Source of the DNA: Afifellaceae bacterium
GTDB taxonomy: Bacteria; Pseudomonadota; Alphaproteobacteria; Rhizobiales; Afifellaceae
Assembly (NCBI GenBank): GCA_028284625.1
Contig: JANQRH010000009.1
Span: 1 to 64,000 of the forward strand
Length of the DNA: 64,000 nucleotides
Reading direction: 5' to 3'
Positions 37,642 through 45,372 of this stretch are shown here, in pieces. How positions within the stretch are numbered: the first letter of the stretch is position 1; each line of letters opens with the position of its first letter. The translations under genes were made by a program, and so were the position numbers. The notes beneath the pieces were generated by a model. That model did no database searches. It was not told the DNA's origin and saw only the letters and a list, made by a program, of their open reading frames with translations.

Positions 37642-38898
37642 GTGGGCGCGACGGATCGCACACGAGGAGCTTCTAAGATCGATAAGTTCGAGACCGGTCA
37701 CGACGTTGCGTTGTCGCTGCGCCCCGACGTTCCCGTCTATTGCTTTCGCCCCGCCGTCTTGGCAGCTGACGCCAAGGCGTTCATGGAGCGCTTTCCCGGC
37801 AAGACCGCCTATGCGGTGAAGACCAATTCCGAGCACTTCGTTCTGAAGGCTCTGGTTGATGCCGGCATTAGCGCGTTCGATGTGGCGAGCCCCGGCGAGT
37901 TCGCTGCTGTGCGCGCCGTGTCGAAGGATGCGGAACTGCTTTACATGCACCCGGTCAAGGCCCAGTCCGACATCCGTCTGGCGCTTGAGACCTATGGCGT
38001 GCGCGAAATGTCGCTCGACCATGAGGACGAGATCGCGAAAATCCTTCGGATCGTGCGCGCGCTCGACCTCGATCCGACGAGCATGACGCTATTCGTGCGG
38101 CTGCAAACGAAGGGGAGTGCGGCTTACGAACTCTCCAAGAAGTTCGGTGCGGCGCCCGCGCATGCTGTGGAGCTTCTGCAACGGATCGAGCGGCTCGGCT
38201 TCAAGGTTGGCATAGCGTTTCATGTCGGTAGCCAGATCGGCGATCCGAAGATCTACGAGCGCGCGCTCGCCTCGGCCGACTGGGTGCGTAATCGCGCCGC
38301 CGTGCCGCTTACCGCCCTTGATGTTGGCGGCGGGTTCCCCGCGGCCTACGGAATCGATCCGCGGCGCGGCGAGCCGCAGATGCCGGAACTGCCGGACCTC
38401 ATGGCCGAGCTTCGCCGTGAGATCGAGGAATGGGAGTTCTCCGACCTGCCGCTGATCGCGGAGCCCGGCCGCGTGATCGTCGCGCGCTCGTTGTCTGTGA
38501 TCGTGCGAGTGCTTCTGAAAAAGGGCCGGCGGCTTTACATCAATGACGGCATCTGGGGCTCGTTGTCGGATTCGTGGACGGGCAAGATCACGCTGCCCGC
38601 GCGCCTCATTCTCGATCCCGCGCGGCGACGACGGAGCGGCAGCGCCGATAAGCTCGTGCCGTTCAAGGTGTGCGGCGCGACGTGCGATTCCGTGGACATT
38701 CTCTCCCGTCCGTTCTGGCTGCCGGAGACGGCGGATACGGGCGACTGGGTGGAGATAGGTCATATCGGCGCCTACAGCCTCAGCCTGCGCAGCCGTTTCA
38801 ACGGCTTCTATCCCGATACGTTCGTGGAAGTGGCAACGCCATTTGAAGAAGAGGAGGGGCCACAGGCCTTTGCCGCGATCGAGACGATGGCGGATTAG
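37642..38898 (+). CDS. Group IV PLP decarboxylase (ornithine/diaminopimelate type III)
   Basis: A protein of about 407-418 residues with the alanine-racemase-type barrel: the PLP Lys in AYAVKTNSE, FDVASPGEF, FHVGSQ, LDVGGGFP, AEPGRVIV and the second active site CGATCDSVDI. It should decarboxylate ornithine, lysine or a related diamino acid to make polyamines. The start is unclear. GTG at 37642 is the first standard codon, but GAGGAG at 37664 is placed perfectly for an ATC codon at 37678 (IDKFETGHD), where homologues would be expected to begin. The gene is monocistronic in this window. Confidence 0.88.
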   Translation: MGATDRTRGASKIDKFETGHDVALSLRPDVPVYCFRPAVLAADAKAFMERFPGKTAYAVKTNSEHFVLKALVDAGISAFDVASPGEFAAVRAVSKDAELLYMHPVKAQSDIRLALETYGVREMSLDHEDEIAKILRIVRALDLDPTSMTLFVRLQTKGSAAYELSKKFGAAPAHAVELLQRIERLGFKVGIAFHVGSQIGDPKIYERALASADWVRNRAAVPLTALDVGGGFPAAYGIDPRRGEPQMPELPDLMAELRREIEEWEFSDLPLIAEPGRVIVARSLSVIVRVLLKKGRRLYINDGIWGSLSDSWTGKITLPARLILDPARRRRSGSADKLVPFKVCGATCDSVDILSRPFWLPETADTGDWVEIGHIGAYSLSLRSRFNGFYPDTFVEVATPFEEEEGPQAFAAIETMAD

Positions 38899-38951
38899 CG
38901 CGCGGAGCGGCCGCTTGTGTCGGGCGCGCTCCTCAGACATGCTTGGCGCAA

Positions 38952-39578
38952 ATGCGCCAACCTCAGATTCTCGTATGCGCGTTGCTGCTGATTGCAGCGA
39001 CGACGCAGCTTGACGAAAGCAAGGCGGCGGAGGTCTCAGCCGGCGGCTATACGTTTAGCGATGAGCTCGGCGGTTTTCGCCTTTTGTCGGCGACCGGCAC
39101 CGGCTCGTCCGACGACCCCATCATCCTGGTGGAGGAGCTGGTCGGCATCGGGCCGGTGACCTTGGTGATCCGTCGACCGAATGCCGGCCCCGAAGTGCGA
39201 GCGCCGGGGCGGTCGCAGCTCACCTTGGTGAAGCACGTGATCAACCGCTCCAATCGCGTCTGGGCGAGCTTTGAGGTGGAGCTGCAGGAGATTCTCAGAA
39301 AGCCCAGCGTCTACGGCGACGGCTTGTCGTTCAAGCAATTCGCCGCGCAGCCTCGCGATATTCAATCGGACACATTCACGCTGAATGATCGGCGGTTTGA
39401 GCCCTATGACCGGATCACATTCCAAGGCGGCTCGGTCGATCCCGACGCTGCGGTGCGTCTGCGCCTGACCATCACCGACCCGACGCCGGTGCCGGAATTC
39501 TATCTCTTACAAAATCCCAACATCGTCTCTGCCGGGCGGATGGTGAGAGGGCAGAGCTTTGCTCAGCGCCGCGAATAG
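38952..39578 (+). CDS. Exported protein of unknown function
   Basis: A 208-residue protein with a signal peptide (about 1-26, ending SKAAEV). The mature part looks all-beta (GGYTFSDELGGFRLLSATG, LVEELVGIGPVTLVIRR, RFEPYDRITFQGGSVDPDA). The ending YLLQNPN plus a basic tail is short. Proteins like this are widespread in the order, but I do not know their function. The ATG at 38952 is preferred over the TTG at 38943. Confidence 0.6.
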   Translation: MRQPQILVCALLLIAATTQLDESKAAEVSAGGYTFSDELGGFRLLSATGTGSSDDPIILVEELVGIGPVTLVIRRPNAGPEVRAPGRSQLTLVKHVINRSNRVWASFEVELQEILRKPSVYGDGLSFKQFAAQPRDIQSDTFTLNDRRFEPYDRITFQGGSVDPDAAVRLRLTITDPTPVPEFYLLQNPNIVSAGRMVRGQSFAQRRE

Positions 39579-39582
39579 CGGC

Positions 39583-40176
39583 TCACACGATGAGCAGCAC
39601 CGTTGCGGCAAGAAGCAGGCCCATCGCCACGTTGAAGACGCGCAGCGCCCGGTCAGTCTGAAGTACACGCTGCATGGCCGCGCCAAAGCCCAGCCAGGCG
39701 AACATGCATGGCATGCCGACGGCAATGAAGATGAGCCCGAAGAGCGCCGCTTGCGGGATCGCGCCGCCGGATTCCGTTTGCAGAAAGCTGCCAACGGCGC
39801 TGGCGCAGATGAGCCAGGACTTTGGGTTGACCCATTGGAACGCCGCTGCACCCAGAAAGCCGATTGGCCGTTGCCGCTCACCCGTTGACGTGCGGCCGGC
39901 AGTGGCGATCTTCCAGGCAAGCCACAGGAGGACCACGATCCCGGCGATGCGCAGGATGCGCATGGCAGAAGGGTTTTCAATAAGCACGCTGCCGATGCCG
40001 GCCGCGACCAGGAAGATCATCAGCGAGAAGCCGAGCGCCACGCCAAGCACATGCGGCATGCCGCGGCGCATGCCGACATTGGCACCGGTGGCCGTCAGCA
40101 TCACATTGTTCGGTCCTGGCGTCGCGGAGGTCACGAACGCAAAGACCGCGAAGGCGGTGACCTGCTCGGGGCCCAT
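39583..40176 (-). CDS. LysE/RhtB-family amino acid exporter
   Basis: A 197-residue membrane protein with six hydrophobic helices and the LysE motif ATPGPNNVMLTATGANVGMRRG near the N-terminus, followed by the WVNPKSWLICASA block. It exports an amino acid or derivative. I chose the ATG at 40176; a TTG at 40188 is in frame. Its upstream region has a long perfect palindrome, but no regulator gene is adjacent. Confidence 0.9.
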   Translation of the reverse strand: MGPEQVTAFAVFAFVTSATPGPNNVMLTATGANVGMRRGMPHVLGVALGFSLMIFLVAAGIGSVLIENPSAMRILRIAGIVVLLWLAWKIATAGRTSTGERQRPIGFLGAAAFQWVNPKSWLICASAVGSFLQTESGGAIPQAALFGLIFIAVGMPCMFAWLGFGAAMQRVLQTDRALRVFNVAMGLLLAATVLLIV

Positions 40177-40186
40177 GTCCGATCTC

Positions 40187-40211
40187 AAAAGGTCAGTCAG
40201 ACTGACCTTTT
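40187..40211. promoter_or_regulatory. Perfect 25-bp palindrome upstream of the LysE exporter gene
   Basis: AAAAGGTCAGTC and GACTGACCTTTT form 12-bp arms around a single central A. It starts 10 bases upstream of the ATG (minus strand). The size and symmetry fit a TetR-type operator. A stem with A/T flanks could also act as a weak terminator. Confidence 0.75.
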
Positions 40212-40290
40212 ATGCGGAGCCCGGACGGCGTGCAAGCGGCGAGGGGCCGTGGCCGACACGCCAGCGGCTCGGTGCGCGTGACAGAATGTC

Positions 40291-40324
40291 AGAAAAAAAG
40301 AAGGGGCGGCTCCGGGCCGCCCCT
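40291..40324 (-). terminator. Rho-independent terminator on the minus strand
   Basis: The stem AGGGGCGGC / GCCGCCCCT (plus-strand coordinates 40302-40324) is followed on the minus strand by a run of T residues (complement of AGAAAAAAAGAA). It lies about 210 bases downstream of the dehydrogenase gene at 40534. Confidence 0.85.
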
Positions 40325-40533
40325 CCGATCGCCCCCCGATCGGAATAGTCGAAGACATGGTTCAATCCCGCACGCCAATGGCGTTGCGTTGGAGGTGTTT
40401 TACACCAACGCGGGTGTGGAGTCCCTTATCTCGCTGTTTCCCAAGCCCTTTCGCTGGGTGCTGTGCTCGACTTGCAACACTGTGCCTTGCGGGCAACGGG
40501 TCCGGTTGGGGCCGGAGCTCCGGATTCCCGCGG
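40325..40533 (-). other. Long 3' region between dehydrogenase gene and its terminator, possibly a structured RNA
   Basis: The 209 bases contain several inverted repeats (for example GCCAATGGC near 40373-40381, GGCCGGAGCTCCGG near 40511-40524, and CCAACGC/GCGTTGG). The terminator at 40291 would close a minus-strand transcript. No coding frame looks real. It could be a 3'UTR or an independent small RNA. I could not match it to 6S, SRP or tmRNA. Confidence 0.35.
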
Positions 40534-41433
40534 CTAGTCGGCCAGTTTGACGCCGTTCAGCATCGCTACATGGTCGGAGAGCATGGGCAGGTAATCGCCG
40601 CCTTTGCCCATGGCTTCGGCGCTGGCTAGGTAGTTCTTCACTTCTGCGCCGACAAAGGTCACGGCACCCGCCTGGTTGGCGAGGCCGGCGAGATAGCGCA
40701 GGTCCTTATGAGCGTTCTGCAGGCTGAATTTGTGCGCGTCGCGGTCGCGCTCCACGACGTATTTCATGAAGGTCTCATAGAAGCCGCAACTCATGCGACC
40801 GCCACTGATCACGGCATGAAACTGCGCCGGGCTGATGCCGACATGGGCGCCGATGGCCAGCGCCTCTGAGTAGATCGCGGCGTAGCTGATCGACACGAAA
40901 TTGTTGAGAAGCTTCATGGTGTGGCCGGCGCCCGTCGGGCCAACCAGCACGATCTTCGCGGCGAAGCAGGCAATCACCGGCCGCACGGCCTCAAGCACCT
41001 CAGGCTCCGCGCCGACCATGCAGTCGAGCGTGCCCTCCTCAGCCTCCTTGGGCGTGCGGCTGAGCGGCGCATCGACCAGCGTCACGTCGATTGCGGTCAG
41101 CTCGGCGGCCAGCGCCTTGGTGGATATCGGATCTGAGGAGGAGCAATCGATCACAGTCAGGCCGGGCTTAGCGCCGGCAAGGATGCCCTGCGGCCCGCGG
41201 ACGATCGCCTCCACCTGCGGCGAGCCGGTCACGCACAGAACGACAATATCGGCGGCGCCGGCCATCTCGGCTGCGCTTTTCACTTCGCTTGCGCCACGCG
41301 CCACCAGATCATCGACCGGAGCGCGGTTCGTGTGCGCCATGACGAGAAGGTCGTTGCCCTTCTCAAGGATGTTCTTGGCCATGCCGTGGCCCATCATCCC
41401 AAGTCCGATGAAGCCGACGATGCGTTTGGCCAT
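40534..41433 (-). CDS. Beta-hydroxyacid dehydrogenase (3-hydroxyisobutyrate dehydrogenase family)
   Basis: A 299-residue NAD(P) enzyme. The dinucleotide loop is GFIGLGMMGHGMAKNI, the substrate loop is DAPLSRTPKEAEEGTLDCMVG and the catalytic Lys lies in GHTMKLLNNFVS. This superfamily reduces or oxidises small beta-hydroxyacids (3-hydroxyisobutyrate, tartronate semialdehyde, gamma-hydroxybutyrate). The substrate cannot be told from context. Confidence 0.9.
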   Translation of the reverse strand: MAKRIVGFIGLGMMGHGMAKNILEKGNDLLVMAHTNRAPVDDLVARGASEVKSAAEMAGAADIVVLCVTGSPQVEAIVRGPQGILAGAKPGLTVIDCSSSDPISTKALAAELTAIDVTLVDAPLSRTPKEAEEGTLDCMVGAEPEVLEAVRPVIACFAAKIVLVGPTGAGHTMKLLNNFVSISYAAIYSEALAIGAHVGISPAQFHAVISGGRMSCGFYETFMKYVVERDRDAHKFSLQNAHKDLRYLAGLANQAGAVTFVGAEVKNYLASAEAMGKGGDYLPMLSDHVAMLNGVKLAD

Positions 41434-41516
41434 GCGGGTCTCCCTGTCTCGAAGCGTGCTGGATTAGCCGCCGCGCGTCCTTGGCGCGGCGGTTGGGTTC
41501 AGCCCTTATCGGCTGC

Positions 41517-41867
41517 TCAGGCGGTGCGCTGCAAGTCGAAGGTGCCGCCGCCTTCCTGCTGGCAGCGGACGGTCGACGCGGTGGTGAATGCGCAGGTGGC
41601 GGCGCGCTGCTCCTGCGCCTGGACGGACAGCCAGCGCATGCTGACATTGCCGCCGGTCACAACATAGGTGCCCTGCGCCAGCACCTCGTTGGTCTGGACG
41701 TAGCGCGAGGTGAAGCTGCCGTTCTGGAACGTGGCGATGAAGATGCCGTCGGAGGACGCCCAATTGCCGTCCATGGCGGTGCGTTGCGGCTGCTGCGAGC
41801 CGGTCTGGCATGCCGCCAGAAATGCAGCGAGAAACAGCGCCGCTATCCCGGCACGTGGAGTCGTCAT
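41517..41867 (-). CDS. Omp10-like outer-membrane lipoprotein
   Basis: A 116-residue lipoprotein: signal ending LAAC (Cys about residue 20), then a lipocalin-like beta fold with NWASSDGIFIATFQNGSFTSR, EVLAQGTYVVTGGNVSM and CAFTTASTVRC (two Cys). The order of these blocks agrees with Omp10 of Brucella, a small outer-membrane lipoprotein. I chose the ATG at 41867 because it gives a proper signal peptide. Homology is by eye. Confidence 0.68.
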   Translation of the reverse strand: MTTPRAGIAALFLAAFLAACQTGSQQPQRTAMDGNWASSDGIFIATFQNGSFTSRYVQTNEVLAQGTYVVTGGNVSMRWLSVQAQEQRAATCAFTTASTVRCQQEGGGTFDLQRTA

Positions 41868-41969
41868 GGATGCCCCCTCAGGTTCCGCATCACCATGATA
41901 TAGGCGGGAACCTGCGATGGTCCAGCCGACACCGTGGCGCAGGGGGCACACCTCGGTGTGCCGCTGAAA

Positions 41970-42539
41970 TCAGCCGTAACGGAAGCGGGGTCCCCAGCCG
42001 GCAGCGCCTTCCGGCAAGAGGTCGAAGAAGTGCCAGGCGCTGCAGAAATCGTCGCCCGGCGCCAAAGCCGTGTCGGAGACGCGGACGATCGCGCCATTGG
42101 CCTTCTTGAAGACCGAAACGCCGGGTAGGGGATTGCCGTCCTCGACATAACCCATGGCGGCGGCGAAGCGCTTGTCGGGATCGCTCACCATGGGGAAGCG
42201 CCAGCCGCGGCTTTCAGCGAAGCTCTGCTGCACATCCGGCGCGTCGGGACTCGCGACGACGAACGCCGCGCGGTCGGCGAGGTGATCGTATGTGCCGTTA
42301 TAGCCGTCCGCCCACATGGTGCAGTAGGGGCAGGACTTCCCCATATTGTGGATCACGAAGAGGTCGGGCTTGGCGCCGAAGAGATGCGAAAGGCGCACCT
42401 CGCCCTCCGTCGTGGCGAAGCTGTGGTCGTCCACCGTTTCGGGCTCGAGCGTCTTCTGGACTTCGCGCATCTTGGCGCGGGTCGCGGCGATCTGGCGGCG
42501 GTATTCGCCAAGCTGCGTGCTTGCCTCACGATAGTTCAT
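41970..42539 (-). CDS. DUF899 thioredoxin-like protein (copy B, short)
   Basis: A 189-residue protein with a thioredoxin-like fold: LSHLFGAKPDLFVIHNMGKSCPYCTMWADGYNG carries the CxxC pair CPYC near residue 72. DUF899 proteins resemble peroxiredoxin/thioredoxin folds and are often controlled by ArsR regulators; their reaction is not established. It is 13 bases downstream of the other DUF899 gene and is shorter than it. The ATG at 42539 is chosen over the extended frame. Confidence 0.82.
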   Translation of the reverse strand: MNYREASTQLGEYRRQIAATRAKMREVQKTLEPETVDDHSFATTEGEVRLSHLFGAKPDLFVIHNMGKSCPYCTMWADGYNGTYDHLADRAAFVVASPDAPDVQQSFAESRGWRFPMVSDPDKRFAAAMGYVEDGNPLPGVSVFKKANGAIVRVSDTALAPGDDFCSAWHFFDLLPEGAAGWGPRFRYG

Positions 42540-42552
42540 GGCGCGCCTCCGT

Positions 42553-43260
42553 TCAGGCGTCGTATTCGTCGTTGAGCCGGAGCCAGGACATGGAGAAGGC
42601 GAGCTCGTCCTCGTCACGTCCCTTCGGCACCAGGTCGAGATAGTGGTAGGCGCCGTTCAGCATGTCGAGGCCGCGCGCGTAGCACGAATAGGTTCGGTAG
42701 ATCGCGCCGTCGGCGTCCTTGAGAAAGACGCTGATCCCAGGCATCTCGTCGCCATAGGCCTTATGTGGTCCGAAATTGTAGTCGACCTCACCGCTGGCAA
42801 TTTGTTCCGGCGTGAACGAGACGCCGAGGTCGAAGTTGAACTCGCTGCCCTGAGACGATGCCCACGGAAAGCTCCAGCCGAGCCGGTCGGCGGTTGCCTG
42901 AAGTGTTTTAAGCGGCGCGCGTGAGATGACCATGAAGCTGACGTCGCGTGCGGCCAGATGCGGTGCGATGCCGTTGAAATTGTCGGCCCAGAACGAGCAG
43001 CTCTTGCACGGGGCCTCCCACTCGGGGCCGTACATGAAGTGATAGACGAGAAGCTGCGAGCGATCTTCGAAGAGTTCGGCGAGCGACTTTTCGCCGTCAG
43101 CAGTGTGGAAGCGGTAATCCTTCTCCATCTTTACCCAGGGGAGGGCGCGCCGCTCTCGGCTCAGCGCGTCGCGGGCGCGGGTGAATTCCTTCTCCTTGGC
43201 AAGCAGCGCCTTGCGCGCGGCGATCCAGTCTTCCTGCGAAACGACCTGGTGGTCGGTCAT
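42553..43260 (-). CDS. DUF899 thioredoxin-like protein (copy A)
   Basis: A 235-residue DUF899 protein: VKMEKDYRFHTADGEKSLAELFEDRSQL, FMYGPEWEAPCKSCSFWADNFNG with the CKSC pair near residue 85, and YSCYARGLDMLNGAYHYLDLVP. The family has no proven function. It is the second gene of the ArsR-DUF899-DUF899 operon. The two copies share only the general fold, so they are old paralogues rather than a recent duplication. Confidence 0.88.
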   Translation of the reverse strand: MTDHQVVSQEDWIAARKALLAKEKEFTRARDALSRERRALPWVKMEKDYRFHTADGEKSLAELFEDRSQLLVYHFMYGPEWEAPCKSCSFWADNFNGIAPHLAARDVSFMVISRAPLKTLQATADRLGWSFPWASSQGSEFNFDLGVSFTPEQIASGEVDYNFGPHKAYGDEMPGISVFLKDADGAIYRTYSCYARGLDMLNGAYHYLDLVPKGRDEDELAFSMSWLRLNDEYDA

Positions 43261-43292
43261 GGCTCTCCTCCAAACGATAGGTTCTTGAACGT

Positions 43293-43757
43293 TCAGCGCC
43301 TCTTGCCGGGCTTTGCGGGCCGGGCCGAACGCTTGGCGCGGCTTTTCTTTGCCGGCGCTTTGCGCGGCGTCTTCTCACTGCGCTTCTCGGCGATGTCTTC
43401 CAGTGAGGCAGCGAGCAGATCGAACTGCGCCTGCCAATATTTCGTGTAGCGGTTCATCCATACCGCCGCGGCGAAGATGGGTCCGGCCTCCAGCCGGCAG
43501 CGGCTGATGCGGCCGGTGCGCTCCTGGCTGACCAGCCCGGCGCGCACCAGAACCTGGATGTGGCGCGATACAGCCTGAAGCGAGATGTCGAAGGGCGCGG
43601 CGAGCTCCGACACGAGCAGCGGCTCTTTGTCGAGCCGCGCCAGGATCTCCCGGCGCACCGGATCGGACAGCGCGAAGAACACGCGATCCAGCGCGGCATC
43701 CGATTCATCGGAGGGTGGCGTTTCGTAGAGAGGGAGAACGGGCGCAATGTTCCTCAT
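43293..43757 (-). CDS. ArsR-family regulator with basic C-terminal tail
   Basis: A 154-residue protein. Residues 15-115 are an ArsR winged helix (FFALSDPVRREILARL, PFDISLQAVSRHIQVLVRAGLV). From about residue 125 the tail is Lys/Arg/Ala/Pro-rich (KAPAKKSRAKRSARPAKPG), as in histone H1-like tails, and might add nonspecific DNA binding. It precedes the DUF899 pair. Upstream palindromes at 43772-43807 are likely operators. Confidence 0.88.
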   Translation of the reverse strand: MRNIAPVLPLYETPPSDESDAALDRVFFALSDPVRREILARLDKEPLLVSELAAPFDISLQAVSRHIQVLVRAGLVSQERTGRISRCRLEAGPIFAAAVWMNRYTKYWQAQFDLLAASLEDIAEKRSEKTPRKAPAKKSRAKRSARPAKPGKRR

Positions 43758-43771
43758 CGTATCGGTTGAAT

Positions 43772-43807
43772 ATCAAACGATAAGTTGATTGTCAACGTAT
43801 GCGTTGA
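43772..43807. promoter_or_regulatory. Two inverted repeats upstream of the ArsR-DUF899 operon
   Basis: ATCAA/TTGAT (43772-43789, 8-base spacer) and TCAACG/CGTTGA (43792-43807, 4-base spacer) lie within 50 bases of the start codon. The region is AT-rich compared with the genome. Probable operator for the adjacent ArsR protein. Confidence 0.6.
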
Positions 43808-43939
43808 TTGAATGCGAAGGTGGCGAACAGCGTGCCGCATGAATGCCGCAAGAATCTCACGCGAGCGACATCAGCGCGTTGCCGTTTCGACGCGCTTGCC
43901 GGGCATAAATGTCGCGGCGGACCAAAATCGGGGAGCGTC

Positions 43940-44173
43940 ATGCCGCAGAGGTCAGATGCATCGCGATGCCGCGCGACGGCTGCCGGCTATGCCCGGGCGG
44001 CGGCGCTCGCTGATGATTGTGACGCGCGCCGCGCCTATGGCGAGCTTGAGCGGCTGTGGTCGGAGATGGCAGCCTTGGCAGAGCGTTTCGACCGCGCGCA
44101 GGATTGTGATGCCAAGGCGCAGATCTACGCCAAAATGGCGGAAGTGGAGGCGGTCAGGCGCGCGGTGGTTTGA
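43940..44173 (+). CDS. Small Cys-containing helical protein, unknown
   Basis: A 77-residue protein, Ala- and Arg-rich and probably all-helical (RRAYGELERLWSEMAALAER, AQIYAKMAEVEAVRR). GGGGAG stands four bases before the ATG at 43940. The frame is also open upstream to 43808. No family recognised. Confidence 0.5.
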   Translation: MPQRSDASRCRATAAGYARAAALADDCDARRAYGELERLWSEMAALAERFDRAQDCDAKAQIYAKMAEVEAVRRAVV

Positions 44174-44192
44174 GGGAAGACCTCCACGCTCT

Positions 44193-44290
44193 CGTCATTG
44201 CCGGGCTTGACCCGGCAATCCATTCCGTCGCGGGTAAGCGGGCTGCATCGTTCCGGAATGGATGCCATGGTCAAGCCATGGCATGACGAC
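44193..44290. repeat. Nested palindromic intergenic repeat (CATTGCCGGGCTTGACCCGG type)
   Basis: The ends are inverted (CGTCAT / ATGACG). Inside are CATTGCCGGG/CCCGGCAAT-type, ATCCATTCC / GGAATGGAT and CCATGG-TCAAG-CCATGG palindromes. It resembles a repeat that is common between genes in Hyphomicrobiales. It lies between a small gene and msrB and is distinct from the CCTCCCC repeat family. Confidence 0.75.
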
Positions 44291-44319
44291 AGAGGGAAAA
44301 GGCGACGCCGATTACCGCC

Positions 44320-44769
44320 TCACCCCGCTTCGTCAAACACCATCGCGGCGGAGTTCATGCAATAGCGCAGGCCGGTCGGCGGCGGGCCGTCGGAGAAGAC
44401 GTGTCCGAGATGGCTGTCGCAACGGGCGCAGCGGATTTCGGTGCGCACCATACCGTGCGAGCGGTCCTCGATCTCACGGATGTGGGCCGAGTCGAAGGGC
44501 TGATAGAAGCTTGGCCAGCCGGTGCCGGACTCAAACTTCTCGCCCGACTTGAAGAGCGGCAGATCGCAGAGCCGGCAGGCGTAGGTGCCGATCTCTTTGT
44601 TGTCGAGCAGCGCACCGCAGAACGGCCGCTCCGTGCCGTGATCCAGAAGAATGTGCCGCTCTTCCGGCGTGAGCTTTTCCGCCAGCCGCGCGACCTCGTC
44701 GGCGGAGAGGGGCGTCACGTCGTGTCCGGAGGCGGAGAGCGCTTTGCTGGAGGCGGGCGCGTTGGTCAT
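44320..44769 (-). CDS. msrB: Peptide-methionine (R)-S-oxide reductase MsrB
   Basis: A 149-residue enzyme that repairs methionine-R-sulfoxide. It shows [52 protein letters not shown] and [11 protein letters not shown] with the catalytic Cys. The two CxxC pairs form the Zn site. The ATG at 44769 is chosen; upstream frame sequence is not family-like. A REP-like repeat begins 68 bases upstream. Confidence 0.95.
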   Translation of the reverse strand: MTNAPASSKALSASGHDVTPLSADEVARLAEKLTPEERHILLDHGTERPFCGALLDNKEIGTYACRLCDLPLFKSGEKFESGTGWPSFYQPFDSAHIREIEDRSHGMVRTEIRCARCDSHLGHVFSDGPPPTGLRYCMNSAAMVFDEAG

Positions 44770-44837
44770 GGTGGAGGTCCTTGCCAGAGTCTGCCCTTTA
44801 GATAAGTGGCCGCCAACGATAAAGCCATGGCACGACG

Positions 44838-44905
44838 CATAACCTCCCCCTTGAGGGGAGGTCGAAGTTCGGCGAGCTTGGCGAAGCCGAACTTCGGGAG
44901 GGGGG
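44838..44905. repeat. REP-like unit at the 5' side of the DUF559 gene
   Basis: The unit reads CATAACCTCCCCC, TTGAGGGGAGGTCGAA, the stem GTTCGG/CCGAAC with loop CGAGCTTGGCGAAG, then CTTCGGGAGGGGGG. It ends two bases before the GTG start of the DUF559 gene. Same family as 24670-24824 and 45275-45333. Confidence 0.88.
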
Positions 44906-44907
44906 CT

Positions 44908-45297
44908 GTGCCGCGCCGACAATTGCCGCCGCGCAACAAATCACTGGCCAAGCAGATGCGCCGCTCCATGCCGGACGCGGAGTTCCGGCTGTGGTGCGAA
45001 CTGCGCAACGACGGGCTCGGTCTGAAGTTCCGTCGCCAGCATCCGATTGGACCCTATATCGTCGATTTCTTCTGTGCCGAACGGAAGCTGATCGTTGAAG
45101 TCGACGGCGAACAACATGCGCTTGGTGATCAGCCTGAGCGCGACCGCGTGCGGACCGAATGGCTTGAGGCCAGGGGTTACACGGTCATTCGCTTCTGGAC
45201 GAATGAAGTCATGCAGGAGCTGGATGGCGTGTGCGAAGCCATTCTCGCCGCATCGCGTGGCGCATGGCGGAGTAGCCCCCCTCCCGAAACCGGCTGA
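44908..45297 (+). CDS. DUF559 (Vsr-like endonuclease fold) protein
   Basis: A 129-residue protein of the DUF559 family, with the PD-(D/E)XK/Vsr-type core: [59 protein letters not shown] and [11 protein letters not shown]. The likely catalytic residues are the Asp in YIVDFF, the Glu in IVEVDG and nearby His/Asp. I chose the GTG at 44908; the frame is open upstream through the repeat. The last codons (SSPPPETG) and the stop lie inside the downstream repeat. The activity of the family is unproven. Confidence 0.85.
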   Translation: MPRRQLPPRNKSLAKQMRRSMPDAEFRLWCELRNDGLGLKFRRQHPIGPYIVDFFCAERKLIVEVDGEQHALGDQPERDRVRTEWLEARGYTVIRFWTNEVMQELDGVCEAILAASRGAWRSSPPPETG

Positions 45298-45333
45298 CGC
45301 CGGTTTCGACCTCCCCTCGAGGGGGAGGTTATG
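45275..45333. repeat. REP-like unit at the 3' side of the DUF559 gene (inverted)
   Basis: In minus-strand sense the unit reads CATAACCTCCCCC, TCGAGGGGAGGTCG, the stem AAACCGGC/GCCGGTTT, then CGGGAGGGGGG. It is inverted relative to the unit at 44838, so the two frame the gene like terminal inverted repeats. The DUF559 stop codon lies in the loop. Confidence 0.88.
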
Positions 45334-45372
45334 CGCTGCGACCTGCCGCGACGACCGGGAGAACAGCGTTGC

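Noticed and set aside
40325..40533. 6S RNA, SRP RNA or tmRNA piece
   Set aside because: I could not match conserved cores of any of these. It is kept only as an unassigned possible RNA.
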